From Clostridium_T sp040217795 (GTDB lineage: Bacteria; Bacillota; Clostridia; Clostridiales; Clostridiaceae): a DNA stretch of 14,874 nucleotides. Below are positions 1 through 6,326 of this stretch, in pieces. The stretch is from NCBI GenBank assembly GCA_040217795.1, contig JBEHWK010000088.1, positions 1 through 14,874 on the forward strand, written 5' to 3'. Made by a program: the position numbers and the translations under genes. Each line of letters starts with the position of its first letter. Position 1 is the first letter of the stretch. Under the pieces are notes generated by a model. It saw only the letters and a list, made by a program, of their open reading frames with translations, ran no database searches and was not told where the DNA came from.

Positions 1-568
1 AAGAAACTGGGATAAAGTTGGGACACTAAAACCAGTCAGGGTAGAACAAAATGTATATAGATTTTATTCACAAGAACAACTTAATCATTTTTTAGGCTTA
101 AAGCCAAAAAGCAGCTTAAACAAAAAAGTAATAGGATACTGCAGAGTTAGTTCCCACAAGCAGAAAGATGACCTTGAAAGACAAATAGAAAATGTTAAAA
201 CATATATGTATGCCAAAGGTTATCAATTTGAAGTTATTACTGATATAGGAAGTGGAATTAACTACAACAGAAAAGGATTAAATCAGTTAATAGATATGAC
301 AATTAATTCAGAAGTTGAAAAAATAGTAATTCTATATAAAGACAGATTATTAAGATTTGGCTTTGAAATAATAGAAAATCTATGCAATAAATATGGAACT
401 GCTATTGAAATTATAGATAATACTGAAAAAACAGAAGAACAGGAGTTAGTTGAGGATTTAATTCAAATTGTTACAGTATTTAGTTGCAGGCTTCAAGGCA
501 AGAGGGCTGATAAAGCAAAGAAAATGATTAAGGAGTTGTTAGAGAATGATACTGGCGAAGAAAGTTAG
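1..568 (+). CDS. tnpA: IS607-family serine recombinase TnpA, 5' end outside window
   Basis: This is the transposase of an IS607-type element, a small serine recombinase. The reading frame is open from base 2, well upstream of the first ATG at 206, so the visible part is 188 residues and the true start lies left of the window. The visible N-terminus (WDKVGTLKPVR, then YSQEQL) looks like the end of the MerR-like helix-turn-helix that IS607 TnpA uses for DNA binding. It is followed by YCRVSSHKQKDDLERQ at visible residues 46-61, the serine recombinase active-site motif with the likely catalytic Ser at visible residue 50. The C-terminal part contains KDRLLRFGFE and a basic helix. The 3' end overlaps tnpB by 23 nt, the usual IS607 arrangement. 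No frameshift or internal stop is seen, so it is probably functional if its N-terminus is intact. Confidence 0.9.
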   Translation, partial: RNWDKVGTLKPVRVEQNVYRFYSQEQLNHFLGLKPKSSLNKKVIGYCRVSSHKQKDDLERQIENVKTYMYAKGYQFEVITDIGSGINYNRKGLNQLIDMTINSEVEKIVILYKDRLLRFGFEIIENLCNKYGTAIEIIDNTEKTEEQELVEDLIQIVTVFSCRLQGKRADKAKKMIKELLENDTGEES

Positions 569-1661
569 AATTATTCCTACCACAGAGCAGGAACAAAAAT
601 TATGGCAGTCTGTTGGTACAGCGAGATTCATTTATAATTGGACACTTGCAAGACAAGAAGAAAATTATAAAAATGGTGGGAAATTTATTTCAGATATGGA
701 TTTGAGGAAAGAAATAACTAAGTTAAAGAAAACAGAAGAATTTAAGTGGCTTAATGAGGTGTCTAATAATGTGGCTAAACAGTATGTAAAAGATGCTTGT
801 GATGCTTATAAAAAGTTCTTTAGAGGATTAACTGATAAACCAAGGTTTAAAAGCAGAAGAAAGTCTAAACCATCATTCTATAAAGATAATATAAAACTAA
901 AAGTTAAACATAATATGATTTTGATTGAAAAAGTAGGTTGGACCAAAACAGCAGAGCAAATACCTGTGAACATTAAATATACTAATCCAAGAGTAAGTTT
1001 TGATGGTAAGTATTGGTATATATCAGCAGGTATTGAGATAGAAAATCCCAAAGTGGAATTAACTGGCGAAAGCATAGGTATAGATGTTGGAATAAAAGAT
1101 TTAGCAGTATGCTCCAATGGCATGACTTTCAAAAATATAAATAAATCTAAAAATATTAAAAAATCAGAAAAAAGACTGCGCAGGTTGCAGCGTAAAGTAT
1201 CTAGAAAATATGAGTTAAATAAGGAAGGGAGGAAGTTTGTCAAAACAAGCAACATTATAAAACTTGAAAAGCAAATTAGATTGCTTTATAGAAAGTTATC
1301 TAATATTCGGAATAACCATTTACATCAGGCAACGAATAAGATAGTGAAAACCAAGCCATCAAAAGTTGTTATGGAAACACTCAACATTAAAGGTATGATG
1401 AAAAATAAGCATTTATCCAAAGCTATAGCACAGCAAGGATTATATGAGCTTAAAAGACAACTTCAATATAAATGTGGATTTTATGGTATTGAAGTTGTCG
1501 TAGCAGATAAATGGTATCCATCATCAAAGACCTGTAGTAAGTGTGGCTATATAAAGCCAAAGCTTTCGCTATCTGAAAGAGCTTATATCTGTGAAGAATG
1601 TGGAGCAGTTATTGATAGAGATTTTAATGCTTCAATTAATTTAAGCAGATATTCAGCATAA
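546..1661 (+). CDS. tnpB: TnpB, RNA-guided RuvC-like nuclease of the IS607 element
   Basis: TnpB proteins of IS200/IS605 and IS607 elements are omega-RNA-guided DNA nucleases that help retain the element, and are thought to be ancestral to Cas12. At 371 aa this one is normal length. The N-terminus has the wedge-type start (RIIPTTEQEQKLW, residues 8-20) and FIYNWTLA at 28-35. The split RuvC catalytic acids are visible: D180 in GIDVGIKDLAV, E277 in VVMETLNIKGM and D358 in DRDFNASIN. A zinc ribbon with C330, C333, C349 and C352 lies between the last two. All three catalytic residues are kept, so it should be active. AAGGAG lies 10 nt before the ATG. Translation is probably coupled to tnpA through the 23-nt overlap. 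The 3' end runs into the structured right end of the element. Confidence 0.95.
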   Translation: MILAKKVRIIPTTEQEQKLWQSVGTARFIYNWTLARQEENYKNGGKFISDMDLRKEITKLKKTEEFKWLNEVSNNVAKQYVKDACDAYKKFFRGLTDKPRFKSRRKSKPSFYKDNIKLKVKHNMILIEKVGWTKTAEQIPVNIKYTNPRVSFDGKYWYISAGIEIENPKVELTGESIGIDVGIKDLAVCSNGMTFKNINKSKNIKKSEKRLRRLQRKVSRKYELNKEGRKFVKTSNIIKLEKQIRLLYRKLSNIRNNHLHQATNKIVKTKPSKVVMETLNIKGMMKNKHLSKAIAQQGLYELKRQLQYKCGFYGIEVVVADKWYPSSKTCSKCGYIKPKLSLSERAYICEECGAVIDRDFNASINLSRYSA

Positions 1662-1785
1662 CACCTAAAAGTTATGTTTGAGGTGTAGGATTCGTTGTAT
1701 CCGAAGTTAAGCCCTTGGAGTGTTGTATCAAACGAAAGTAGCTTCTAGCAAAATCGGACACGTTGAACAGGGAATTAAACAAGCT
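1640..1785 (+). ncRNA. Probable IS607 right end and omega RNA scaffold
   Basis: In TnpB elements the guide RNA scaffold normally overlaps the tnpB 3' end and runs to the element's right end, with the guide taken from the flanking DNA. The stretch after the tnpB stop can fold. ACACCT (1661-1666) pairs with AGGTGT (1681-1686), and GGAT (1688-1691) with ATCC (1699-1702). A GC-richer run containing AGCCCTTGG follows. It reads into CACGTTGAACAGGG at about 1760-1772, after which the sequence turns AT-rich and selA begins. The exact right boundary cannot be fixed without the left end or an empty site. IS607 elements insert at GG, and GG occurs at 1770-1772 and 1802-1803. The RNA itself is inferred from the element type and position. 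Confidence 0.45.
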
Positions 1786-1805
1786 TTATAAAGTTTTATA
1801 AGGTT

Positions 1806-3224
1806 TTGGCAACGGCAAATTTGTTGGAGAATTTAAATAAACAACATGCCTTGAGGGAAATCCCCTCTGTTAATGATTTCATTCAGAAATCAGAAGTTCA
1901 AAGTATAATTGATAAATACGGGAAAGAAATTGTCATTGATAAAATCAGAGAAGTTATTGGGGATTTTAGAAAAGTACCTGTTTTACTTTCAAGAAGTGAA
2001 ATAAGCGAATATATTATTAAAAAGCTTAATGAACGCATGGATGATTATAATAGAATACATCTCAGAAAGGTAATAAATGCTACAGGGATTATACTTCATA
2101 CTAATTTAGGCAGGGCGCCCCTTCCAAAAGAATCCATAGATCTCATAGCTGAAGTGGCTGAAGGGTATAGTAATTTGGAGTATGACCTTGAAAATGGTGT
2201 CAGGGGTTCGAGGTATTCTCATATTGAAGATAAGCTGATAAAAATAACAGGTGCTGAAAGCGCAGTGGTAGTAAATAATAATGCAGCGGCTGTTTTTCTC
2301 TGTTTAAATACTCTTGCATACAATAAAGAAGTTATTATTTCCAGGGGTCAGCAGGTGGAGATAGGCGGAAGCTTCAGGATTCCGGATATAATAGTAAGAA
2401 GTTCTGCAAGAATGAAAGAGGTGGGAACTACAAATAAAACAAGACCATCTGATTACCTTGATGCGATCACAGAGGAAACAGCAGTGCTTCTGAAGGTGCA
2501 TACAAGCAATTATAAAATAACAGGCTTTACTGAAGATGTTTCATTAGGTGAATTGTCAGCTGTAGGAAAAGAAAAAAAATTACTCGTCATTGAAGACCTG
2601 GGAAGCGGAAGTCTTTATGATTTATCTAAAGAAGGACTGCCATATGAGCCTACAGTACAGGATAGCATAAAAAAAGGCGCTGACCTGGTTACTTTCAGTG
2701 GAGATAAACTGTTGGGAGGTCCTCAGGCGGGTATTATAGCAGGGAAAAAGGAACTTATTGATAAACTTAAGAAAAATCCCCTTGCAAGGATGCTCAGATG
2801 TGATAAGCTCACCCTGGCAGCACTTGCATCCATACTCAATATATATGTTGATATGAATAAGGCAGCTGATAAGATTCCTGTAATAAAAATGATGTCTTTA
2901 AGTGAGCATGAATTGTTATTACATGCCGTTGAATTAAAAAATATTATAAAAACCAATCTTAATAGTAAATATCTTTTAGAAATTGTGGATGATCTTGATG
3001 AGGTGGGAGGAGGCTCCATGCCAGGCGTTATTCTGAAGGGAAAGGCAGTAGCCTTGTATAGTGACAAAGTAAGTGCAAATGTTATTCAGGAAAAACTCAG
3101 GAAATCAGAAGTGCCTGTTATCTGCCATATAAGAAAAGACAAAGTTCTTTTAAATGTAAGAACTCTTCAGAAAAAAGATTTCAATATTATTGTTAATGCA
3201 CTTAGGAAAATAGCAGGTGAGTAA
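1806..3224 (+). CDS. selA: L-seryl-tRNA(Sec) selenium transferase SelA
   Basis: SelA is a PLP enzyme that converts seryl-tRNA(Sec) to selenocysteyl-tRNA(Sec) using selenophosphate. The family signature runs from ALREIPSVNDF (about residue 15) through INATGIILHTNLGRAPL (90-106) to the PLP-lysine motif TFSGDKLLGGPQAG, with K301 matching the E. coli PLP lysine. The length of 472 aa is normal. The start is uncertain. An in-frame stop lies at 1776-1778, and between it and the conserved region there are only TTG codons (1806, 1821, 1824) and no ATG. The AAGG before 1806 is too close to be a good ribosome binding site. The insertion element ends right here, so the original start and promoter may have been displaced. 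selB begins at once downstream, which points to one operon. No tRNA(Sec) or selD gene is present in the window. Confidence 0.95.
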   Translation: MATANLLENLNKQHALREIPSVNDFIQKSEVQSIIDKYGKEIVIDKIREVIGDFRKVPVLLSRSEISEYIIKKLNERMDDYNRIHLRKVINATGIILHTNLGRAPLPKESIDLIAEVAEGYSNLEYDLENGVRGSRYSHIEDKLIKITGAESAVVVNNNAAAVFLCLNTLAYNKEVIISRGQQVEIGGSFRIPDIIVRSSARMKEVGTTNKTRPSDYLDAITEETAVLLKVHTSNYKITGFTEDVSLGELSAVGKEKKLLVIEDLGSGSLYDLSKEGLPYEPTVQDSIKKGADLVTFSGDKLLGGPQAGIIAGKKELIDKLKKNPLARMLRCDKLTLAALASILNIYVDMNKAADKIPVIKMMSLSEHELLLHAVELKNIIKTNLNSKYLLEIVDDLDEVGGGSMPGVILKGKAVALYSDKVSANVIQEKLRKSEVPVICHIRKDKVLLNVRTLQKKDFNIIVNALRKIAGE

Positions 3225-3225
3225 A

Positions 3226-5160
3226 ATGAAACATGTGGTTATTGGAACAGCGGGGCACATAGACCATGGAAAGACGGCGCTGGTGAAAAGGCTTACTGGT
3301 GTTGATGCCGACAGGCTTGAAGAGGAGAAAAGAAGAGGAATGACAATTGAATTGGGTTTTGCTCCATTAAAGCTGCCTTCAGGAAATGTGATTTCTATCG
3401 TGGATGTTCCAGGGCATGAAAAGTTTATTAAAACTATGGTGGCAGGAGTAACCGGAATAGATTTTGTAATGATGGTAATCGCTGCAGATGAGGGAGTTAT
3501 GCCCCAAACCAGGGAGCACTTAGACATACTTTCACTTTTAAATATCAAGTCTGGAGTCGTAGCCATTACAAAGATGGATTTAGTCCAGGATGAGTGGCTG
3601 GAAATGGTTATAGAAAATACTAAAAGCCAGCTTAAAGGAACTTTCCTTGAAGAATGTGATATAATTCCGGTTTCTTCTGTTACAGGAGAAGGAATTGATA
3701 AGCTTTTAGAAAAACTCGAAGAATTAATGAAGGCTGCTGCTGCTGGTGAGTCTCAGGAATTTTTCAGAATGCCAATAGACAGGGTTTTTACAATACAGGG
3801 ATATGGAACTGTAATAACGGGAACAAGTCTGGGAGGTGAAGTTAAGAAAGGAGACATGATTAAAATTCTGCCTTCAGGAATAACTTCAAAAATCAGAGGA
3901 ATTCAGGTGCATAACAAGACTTCTGAAGCAGCAGATGCAGGACAGAGGTGTGCATTGAATATTTCAGGAGTTGAGAAGAGTTCTATAGAAAGAGGCGATA
4001 CGGCTTTAAGTGAGGATTGGATAAGACCTGTAACTTTAGTTGATGCTGTGGTATATACGATAAAAGGAAAGTTTGACATCGATAATAATCAGAGGGTGCA
4101 TGTGAATATAGGGACAAAAGATGTACTTGCAAGAATAAAGGTAATAGGAGCTGAAAAGATTCTAGGCGGAAGCAAAGGGTATGTGCAATTTAAGTTTGAA
4201 GATCCAGTGGTTGCCTTAAGGGGGGACAGATTTATTATCAGAGAATTTTCACCTGTAAGAACATTAGGAGGAGGAAAGATACTTTCACATTTTACAAGGA
4301 ATAGAGGGAGATTCAGACAAGATGATATTGAAGCCTTTGAAATTGCTGAGTCAGGAGATATAAAAGCAGTGATAAAACAGGTAATGAAATTTGCAGGGAA
4401 GCCTCTCTCCGCAGATGAAATCTGGCATATGGTTCTGGGAAAAAAAAGAGATGTTAAAAACAGCATACAGGAAGAGCTTGTATCCGGGGAAATAATAGGG
4501 ATGAGATCTTCAGGTAAATATGTAAGCAGATACATATGCGATGAATATATGAAAATGGTAGATGAAGAGTTCAATGATCTTTATAAAAAATATCCTTTTA
4601 AATTTGAAATAGATAAAGAGGGAATTAAAAGCAGGCTTTTCAGTAATATGGATGGTAAAGACTTTTCCGACTTGATTAATTACTATATGGAAAGTGGTAC
4701 ACTTATATTAGAAAATAATATGATCAGGAAAAAAAGTGATGATGTAATTAGAAAGATCATGGGGATAAAAGAAGTGAAATTCCTGGAAGATATGATCATT
4801 CATAATGGCATGAACTTAAAAAACAGTGATCAGGTCAAAAAAGAAATTGACAGTGCAGTGAACAAATTCATGTTAAATAATTATGATGATATCCTCAAGG
4901 TTCTAATGAGAACAGGTAAAATAATAAATTTAGGGAATGATATATTAATGCATCATAATCTGCTGCAGGATAATGTAAATAAAATCAGAGAGATGTTTCG
5001 GAATAATCAATCTGTAACGACAGTTTTTATAAGAGATTGCCTGCAATGCAGCCGAAAAACAGCTATATCAATACTTGAGTATTTGGATACTTTAGGTGTG
5101 ACAGAAAGACATGGTGATGTAAGGAGACCAGGAGTTCATTACATGGACTTTTATGTATAA
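3226..5160 (+). CDS. selB: Selenocysteine-specific elongation factor SelB
   Basis: SelB is the GTPase that carries Sec-tRNA(Sec) to the ribosome and binds the SECIS hairpin after a recoded UGA. The G motifs are intact: AGHIDHGKT (residues 9-17), DVPGH (60-64) and TKMD (115-118). EF-Tu-like beta-barrel domains follow, and the C-terminal part of about 270 residues carries the winged-helix repeats that bind SECIS RNA, ending in CLQCSRKTAISILEYLDTLGVTERHGDVR. The ATG at 3226 is preferred because AGGTGAG lies 4 nt before it. A GTG at 3217 is in frame, but it is part of that binding site and overlaps the selA stop. The resulting protein is 644 aa, normal for bacterial SelB. The gene follows selA with a 1-nt gap and precedes a UGA-containing client gene. 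Confidence 0.96.
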   Translation: MKHVVIGTAGHIDHGKTALVKRLTGVDADRLEEEKRRGMTIELGFAPLKLPSGNVISIVDVPGHEKFIKTMVAGVTGIDFVMMVIAADEGVMPQTREHLDILSLLNIKSGVVAITKMDLVQDEWLEMVIENTKSQLKGTFLEECDIIPVSSVTGEGIDKLLEKLEELMKAAAAGESQEFFRMPIDRVFTIQGYGTVITGTSLGGEVKKGDMIKILPSGITSKIRGIQVHNKTSEAADAGQRCALNISGVEKSSIERGDTALSEDWIRPVTLVDAVVYTIKGKFDIDNNQRVHVNIGTKDVLARIKVIGAEKILGGSKGYVQFKFEDPVVALRGDRFIIREFSPVRTLGGGKILSHFTRNRGRFRQDDIEAFEIAESGDIKAVIKQVMKFAGKPLSADEIWHMVLGKKRDVKNSIQEELVSGEIIGMRSSGKYVSRYICDEYMKMVDEEFNDLYKKYPFKFEIDKEGIKSRLFSNMDGKDFSDLINYYMESGTLILENNMIRKKSDDVIRKIMGIKEVKFLEDMIIHNGMNLKNSDQVKKEIDSAVNKFMLNNYDDILKVLMRTGKIINLGNDILMHHNLLQDNVNKIREMFRNNQSVTTVFIRDCLQCSRKTAISILEYLDTLGVTERHGDVRRPGVHYMDFYV

Positions 5161-5198
5161 AAGCTGGTTCAATAAAAGAAGAAGGAGGGTGAAATTTA

Positions 5199-5504
5199 AT
5201 GATTAACTTAACTAAGGAAGCAGCGGACAAGTTTAAAGAAATCAGAGAGAAAGCCAATAATCCTGAAGAAACAATGCTTAGAATTTCTTTTGGAGGTTAT
5301 GGCTGAGGAGGCCCAAAGTTTAAATTAACTCTGGATGAGTTAAAGAAAAATAATGATATAGTTACAGAATCAAGAGGAATTAAGATTGTCTATAATTCAG
5401 ATTTTGGGATTTTCGTAGACGGAACAATAATTGATTATTCCGATGAATGGTATAATCGAGGATTTACAATCAAAGGAGGAGGGCTATCTTCCTGCTGATG
5501 CTGA
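5199..5504 (+). CDS. HesB/IscA-like selenoprotein with in-frame UGA codons
   Basis: This small A-type iron-sulfur carrier-like protein is missed when UGA is read as stop. The ATG at 5199 has a strong GGAGGGTGA 6 nt upstream. The reading is MINLTKEAADKFKEI at the start, ISFGGYG then UGA (5304-5306, residue 36) then GGPKFKLTLDEL, IVYNSDFGIFVDGTIIDY in the middle, and GGGLSSC-UGA-C-UGA at the end. In E. coli IscA the cluster cysteines are C35, C99 and C101. Here the matching positions are Sec36, C99 and C101, with a second UGA (5496-5498) at residue 100. HesB-related selenoproteins with Sec at the first position are a known family of unsettled function. If UGA2 is a stop, the protein ends at 99 residues (5498). 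If it is read, UGA at 5502-5504 ends it at 101. The gene lies 38 nt after selB, probably in the same transcript. Confidence 0.88.
5304..5343 (+). promoter_or_regulatory. SECIS-like hairpin after the first in-frame UGA
   Basis: Bacterial SECIS elements are short hairpins inside the coding region, shortly after the recoded UGA, with a G near the start of the loop. Here UGA is at 5304-5306. A perfect 7-bp stem, TTAACTC (5325-5331) with GAGTTAA (5337-5343), closes a 5-nt loop TGGAT (5332-5336). The loop begins 28 nt after the U of the UGA, within the usual spacing. No bulged U like that of E. coli fdhF is seen in this stem, but Clostridia SECIS elements vary. Confidence 0.7.
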
Positions 5505-5543
5505 ATTGATTATAGGCAGGTGTACATTGGGTTACCCATAATC
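5496..5543 (+). promoter_or_regulatory. Possible second SECIS-like structure after UGA at residue 100
   Basis: Downstream of UGA2 (5496-5498) there is a two-part fold. The outer stem is GATTAT (5508-5513) with ATAATC (5538-5543). The inner stem is GGTG-T-AC (5519-5525) with GTTACC (5531-5536), with one bulged T at 5523, one G-T pair and a loop ATTGG (5526-5530). The loop starts 30 nt after UGA2, nearly the spacing seen for UGA1, and the bulged U resembles that of known bacterial SECIS hairpins. No T-run follows, so it is not an obvious terminator. A competing 4-bp hairpin, TGGG/CCCA (5528-5538), is also possible. Function is inferred only. Confidence 0.35.
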
Positions 5544-5574
5544 CATAAATTTATAATTTTCTAAAGAGCAAAAT

Positions 5575-5619
5575 AATAAACTGTCATTACATTGCTTCCT
5601 CTTGTAATGGCAGTTTATT
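5575..5619. terminator. Bidirectional terminator between convergent genes
   Basis: A 17-bp inverted repeat with one G-T pair runs from AATAAACTG (from 5575) to CAGTTTATT (to 5619), with an 11-nt loop at 5592-5602. T-rich DNA lies on both sides. It separates the rightward HesB-like selenoprotein gene from the leftward nucleotidase gene and contains the nucleotidase stop codon. Confidence 0.75.
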
Positions 5620-6165
5620 TATAATTTCGTATATTTGGCTCCAGTTATAAACCCTGGTGATATTCTCATTTACAGGTTTCCTGTTATAATTTGTGTCCAT
5701 AAGAAGAACATCAAAACCGGCATTTGAAAGCTGCATAGCATTATCATAATTATCCTCAATAAACACACTGCAGTCTAATTTCTTTGCAGTATCAACCTTG
5801 TAATGGCTACCAAGGACAAATAACTCATCATAAGGGATTTCATTTTCTCTTAAATAAGAATGTGTAAGCATTGTAAGAGATTTATCTCTTGCAGTTACAA
5901 AATATATACTATTATCCATGCTTAGCTTTTTTAAAATTGACTGAACGTCTTCTCTGAGTTTTTGAGTTGAGTGCATAATGAATTTATGCGCCTCATAGAA
6001 CATGTCATATTCATTTTCATCAATGCCAAAAGCTTTGTGTATACAGTATTCAGTTACCTCATCTTCAGTAATGCTGGTATTAAAGTGTTTATTGCACATA
6101 TCAAGCCAGAAATAAGCATCTGTTATGGTTCCGTCAATATCAATGCAAATATTAAGATTTTTCAT
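5587..6165 (-). CDS. HAD-family 5'-nucleotidase (5'(3')-deoxyribonucleotidase type)
   Basis: This is a 192-aa HAD-superfamily phosphatase of the NT5C/YqfW nucleotidase type, expected to dephosphorylate nucleoside or deoxynucleoside monophosphates in the cytoplasm. Motif I is CIDIDGTITD, with D9 as nucleophile and D11 as general acid/base. Motif II is YFVTARD. The acidic motif IV is FIEDNYDNA, and VLLMDTNYN follows. The segment between motifs I and II is the helical cap. A very good ribosome binding site, AGGAGGTGA on the minus strand (6171-6179), precedes the ATG. The gene is monocistronic as seen: a hairpin at 6275-6307 lies behind it and its own 3' end lies in a terminator hairpin. The exact substrate cannot be read from sequence. 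Confidence 0.85.
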   Translation of the reverse strand: MKNLNICIDIDGTITDAYFWLDMCNKHFNTSITEDEVTEYCIHKAFGIDENEYDMFYEAHKFIMHSTQKLREDVQSILKKLSMDNSIYFVTARDKSLTMLTHSYLRENEIPYDELFVLGSHYKVDTAKKLDCSVFIEDNYDNAMQLSNAGFDVLLMDTNYNRKPVNENITRVYNWSQIYEIINKLPLQEEAM

Positions 6166-6274
6166 ATATCTTCACCTCCTGATTCTATGGTACTGCAGGA
6201 AAGTTAAGATATGATTAAGTACATATTAATTTAGTTAAACTCATTGAAAATAGAAATTTAACATTGCCATATAT

Positions 6275-6307
6275 TAAGGATGCCCTGTGACAGACAGGGC
6301 ATCCTTA
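6275..6307 (-). terminator. Terminator of the sucrose operon
   Basis: A perfect 14-bp hairpin, TAAGGATGCCCTGT (6275-6288) with ACAGGGCATCCTTA (6294-6307), has a 5-nt loop GACAG. It lies 20 nt past the sucrose phosphorylase stop codon in the direction of transcription. The T-run after it on the minus strand is weak (TTAATATATGG), but the stem is GC-rich and unusually regular for this DNA. Confidence 0.75.
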
Positions 6308-6326
6308 TTTTAAAATATATTTGTTT

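Noticed and set aside
878..1255. Long reverse-strand ORF under tnpB, and similar long reverse ORFs under selA, selB and the ATPase.
   Set aside because: They are low-complexity shadows in antisense frames, without ribosome binding sites or recognisable domains.
2200..2220. A GGGTTCGAGG-like T-loop motif that could mark a tRNA, possibly tRNA(Sec).
   Set aside because: It lies inside well-conserved selA coding sequence (GVRGSRYSH) and no acceptor or anticodon stems fit around it.
3217..3225. GTG at 3217 as the selB start.
   Set aside because: It lies inside the AGGTGAG ribosome binding site for the ATG at 3226, and SelB proteins begin just before the GHIDHGKT motif as the ATG gives.
5199..5504. 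Pseudogene interpretation of the HesB-like gene because of in-frame TGA codons.
   Set aside because: Only TGA interrupts the frame, it falls at a catalytic or ligand position, a SECIS-like hairpin follows at the right distance, and selA and selB are adjacent.
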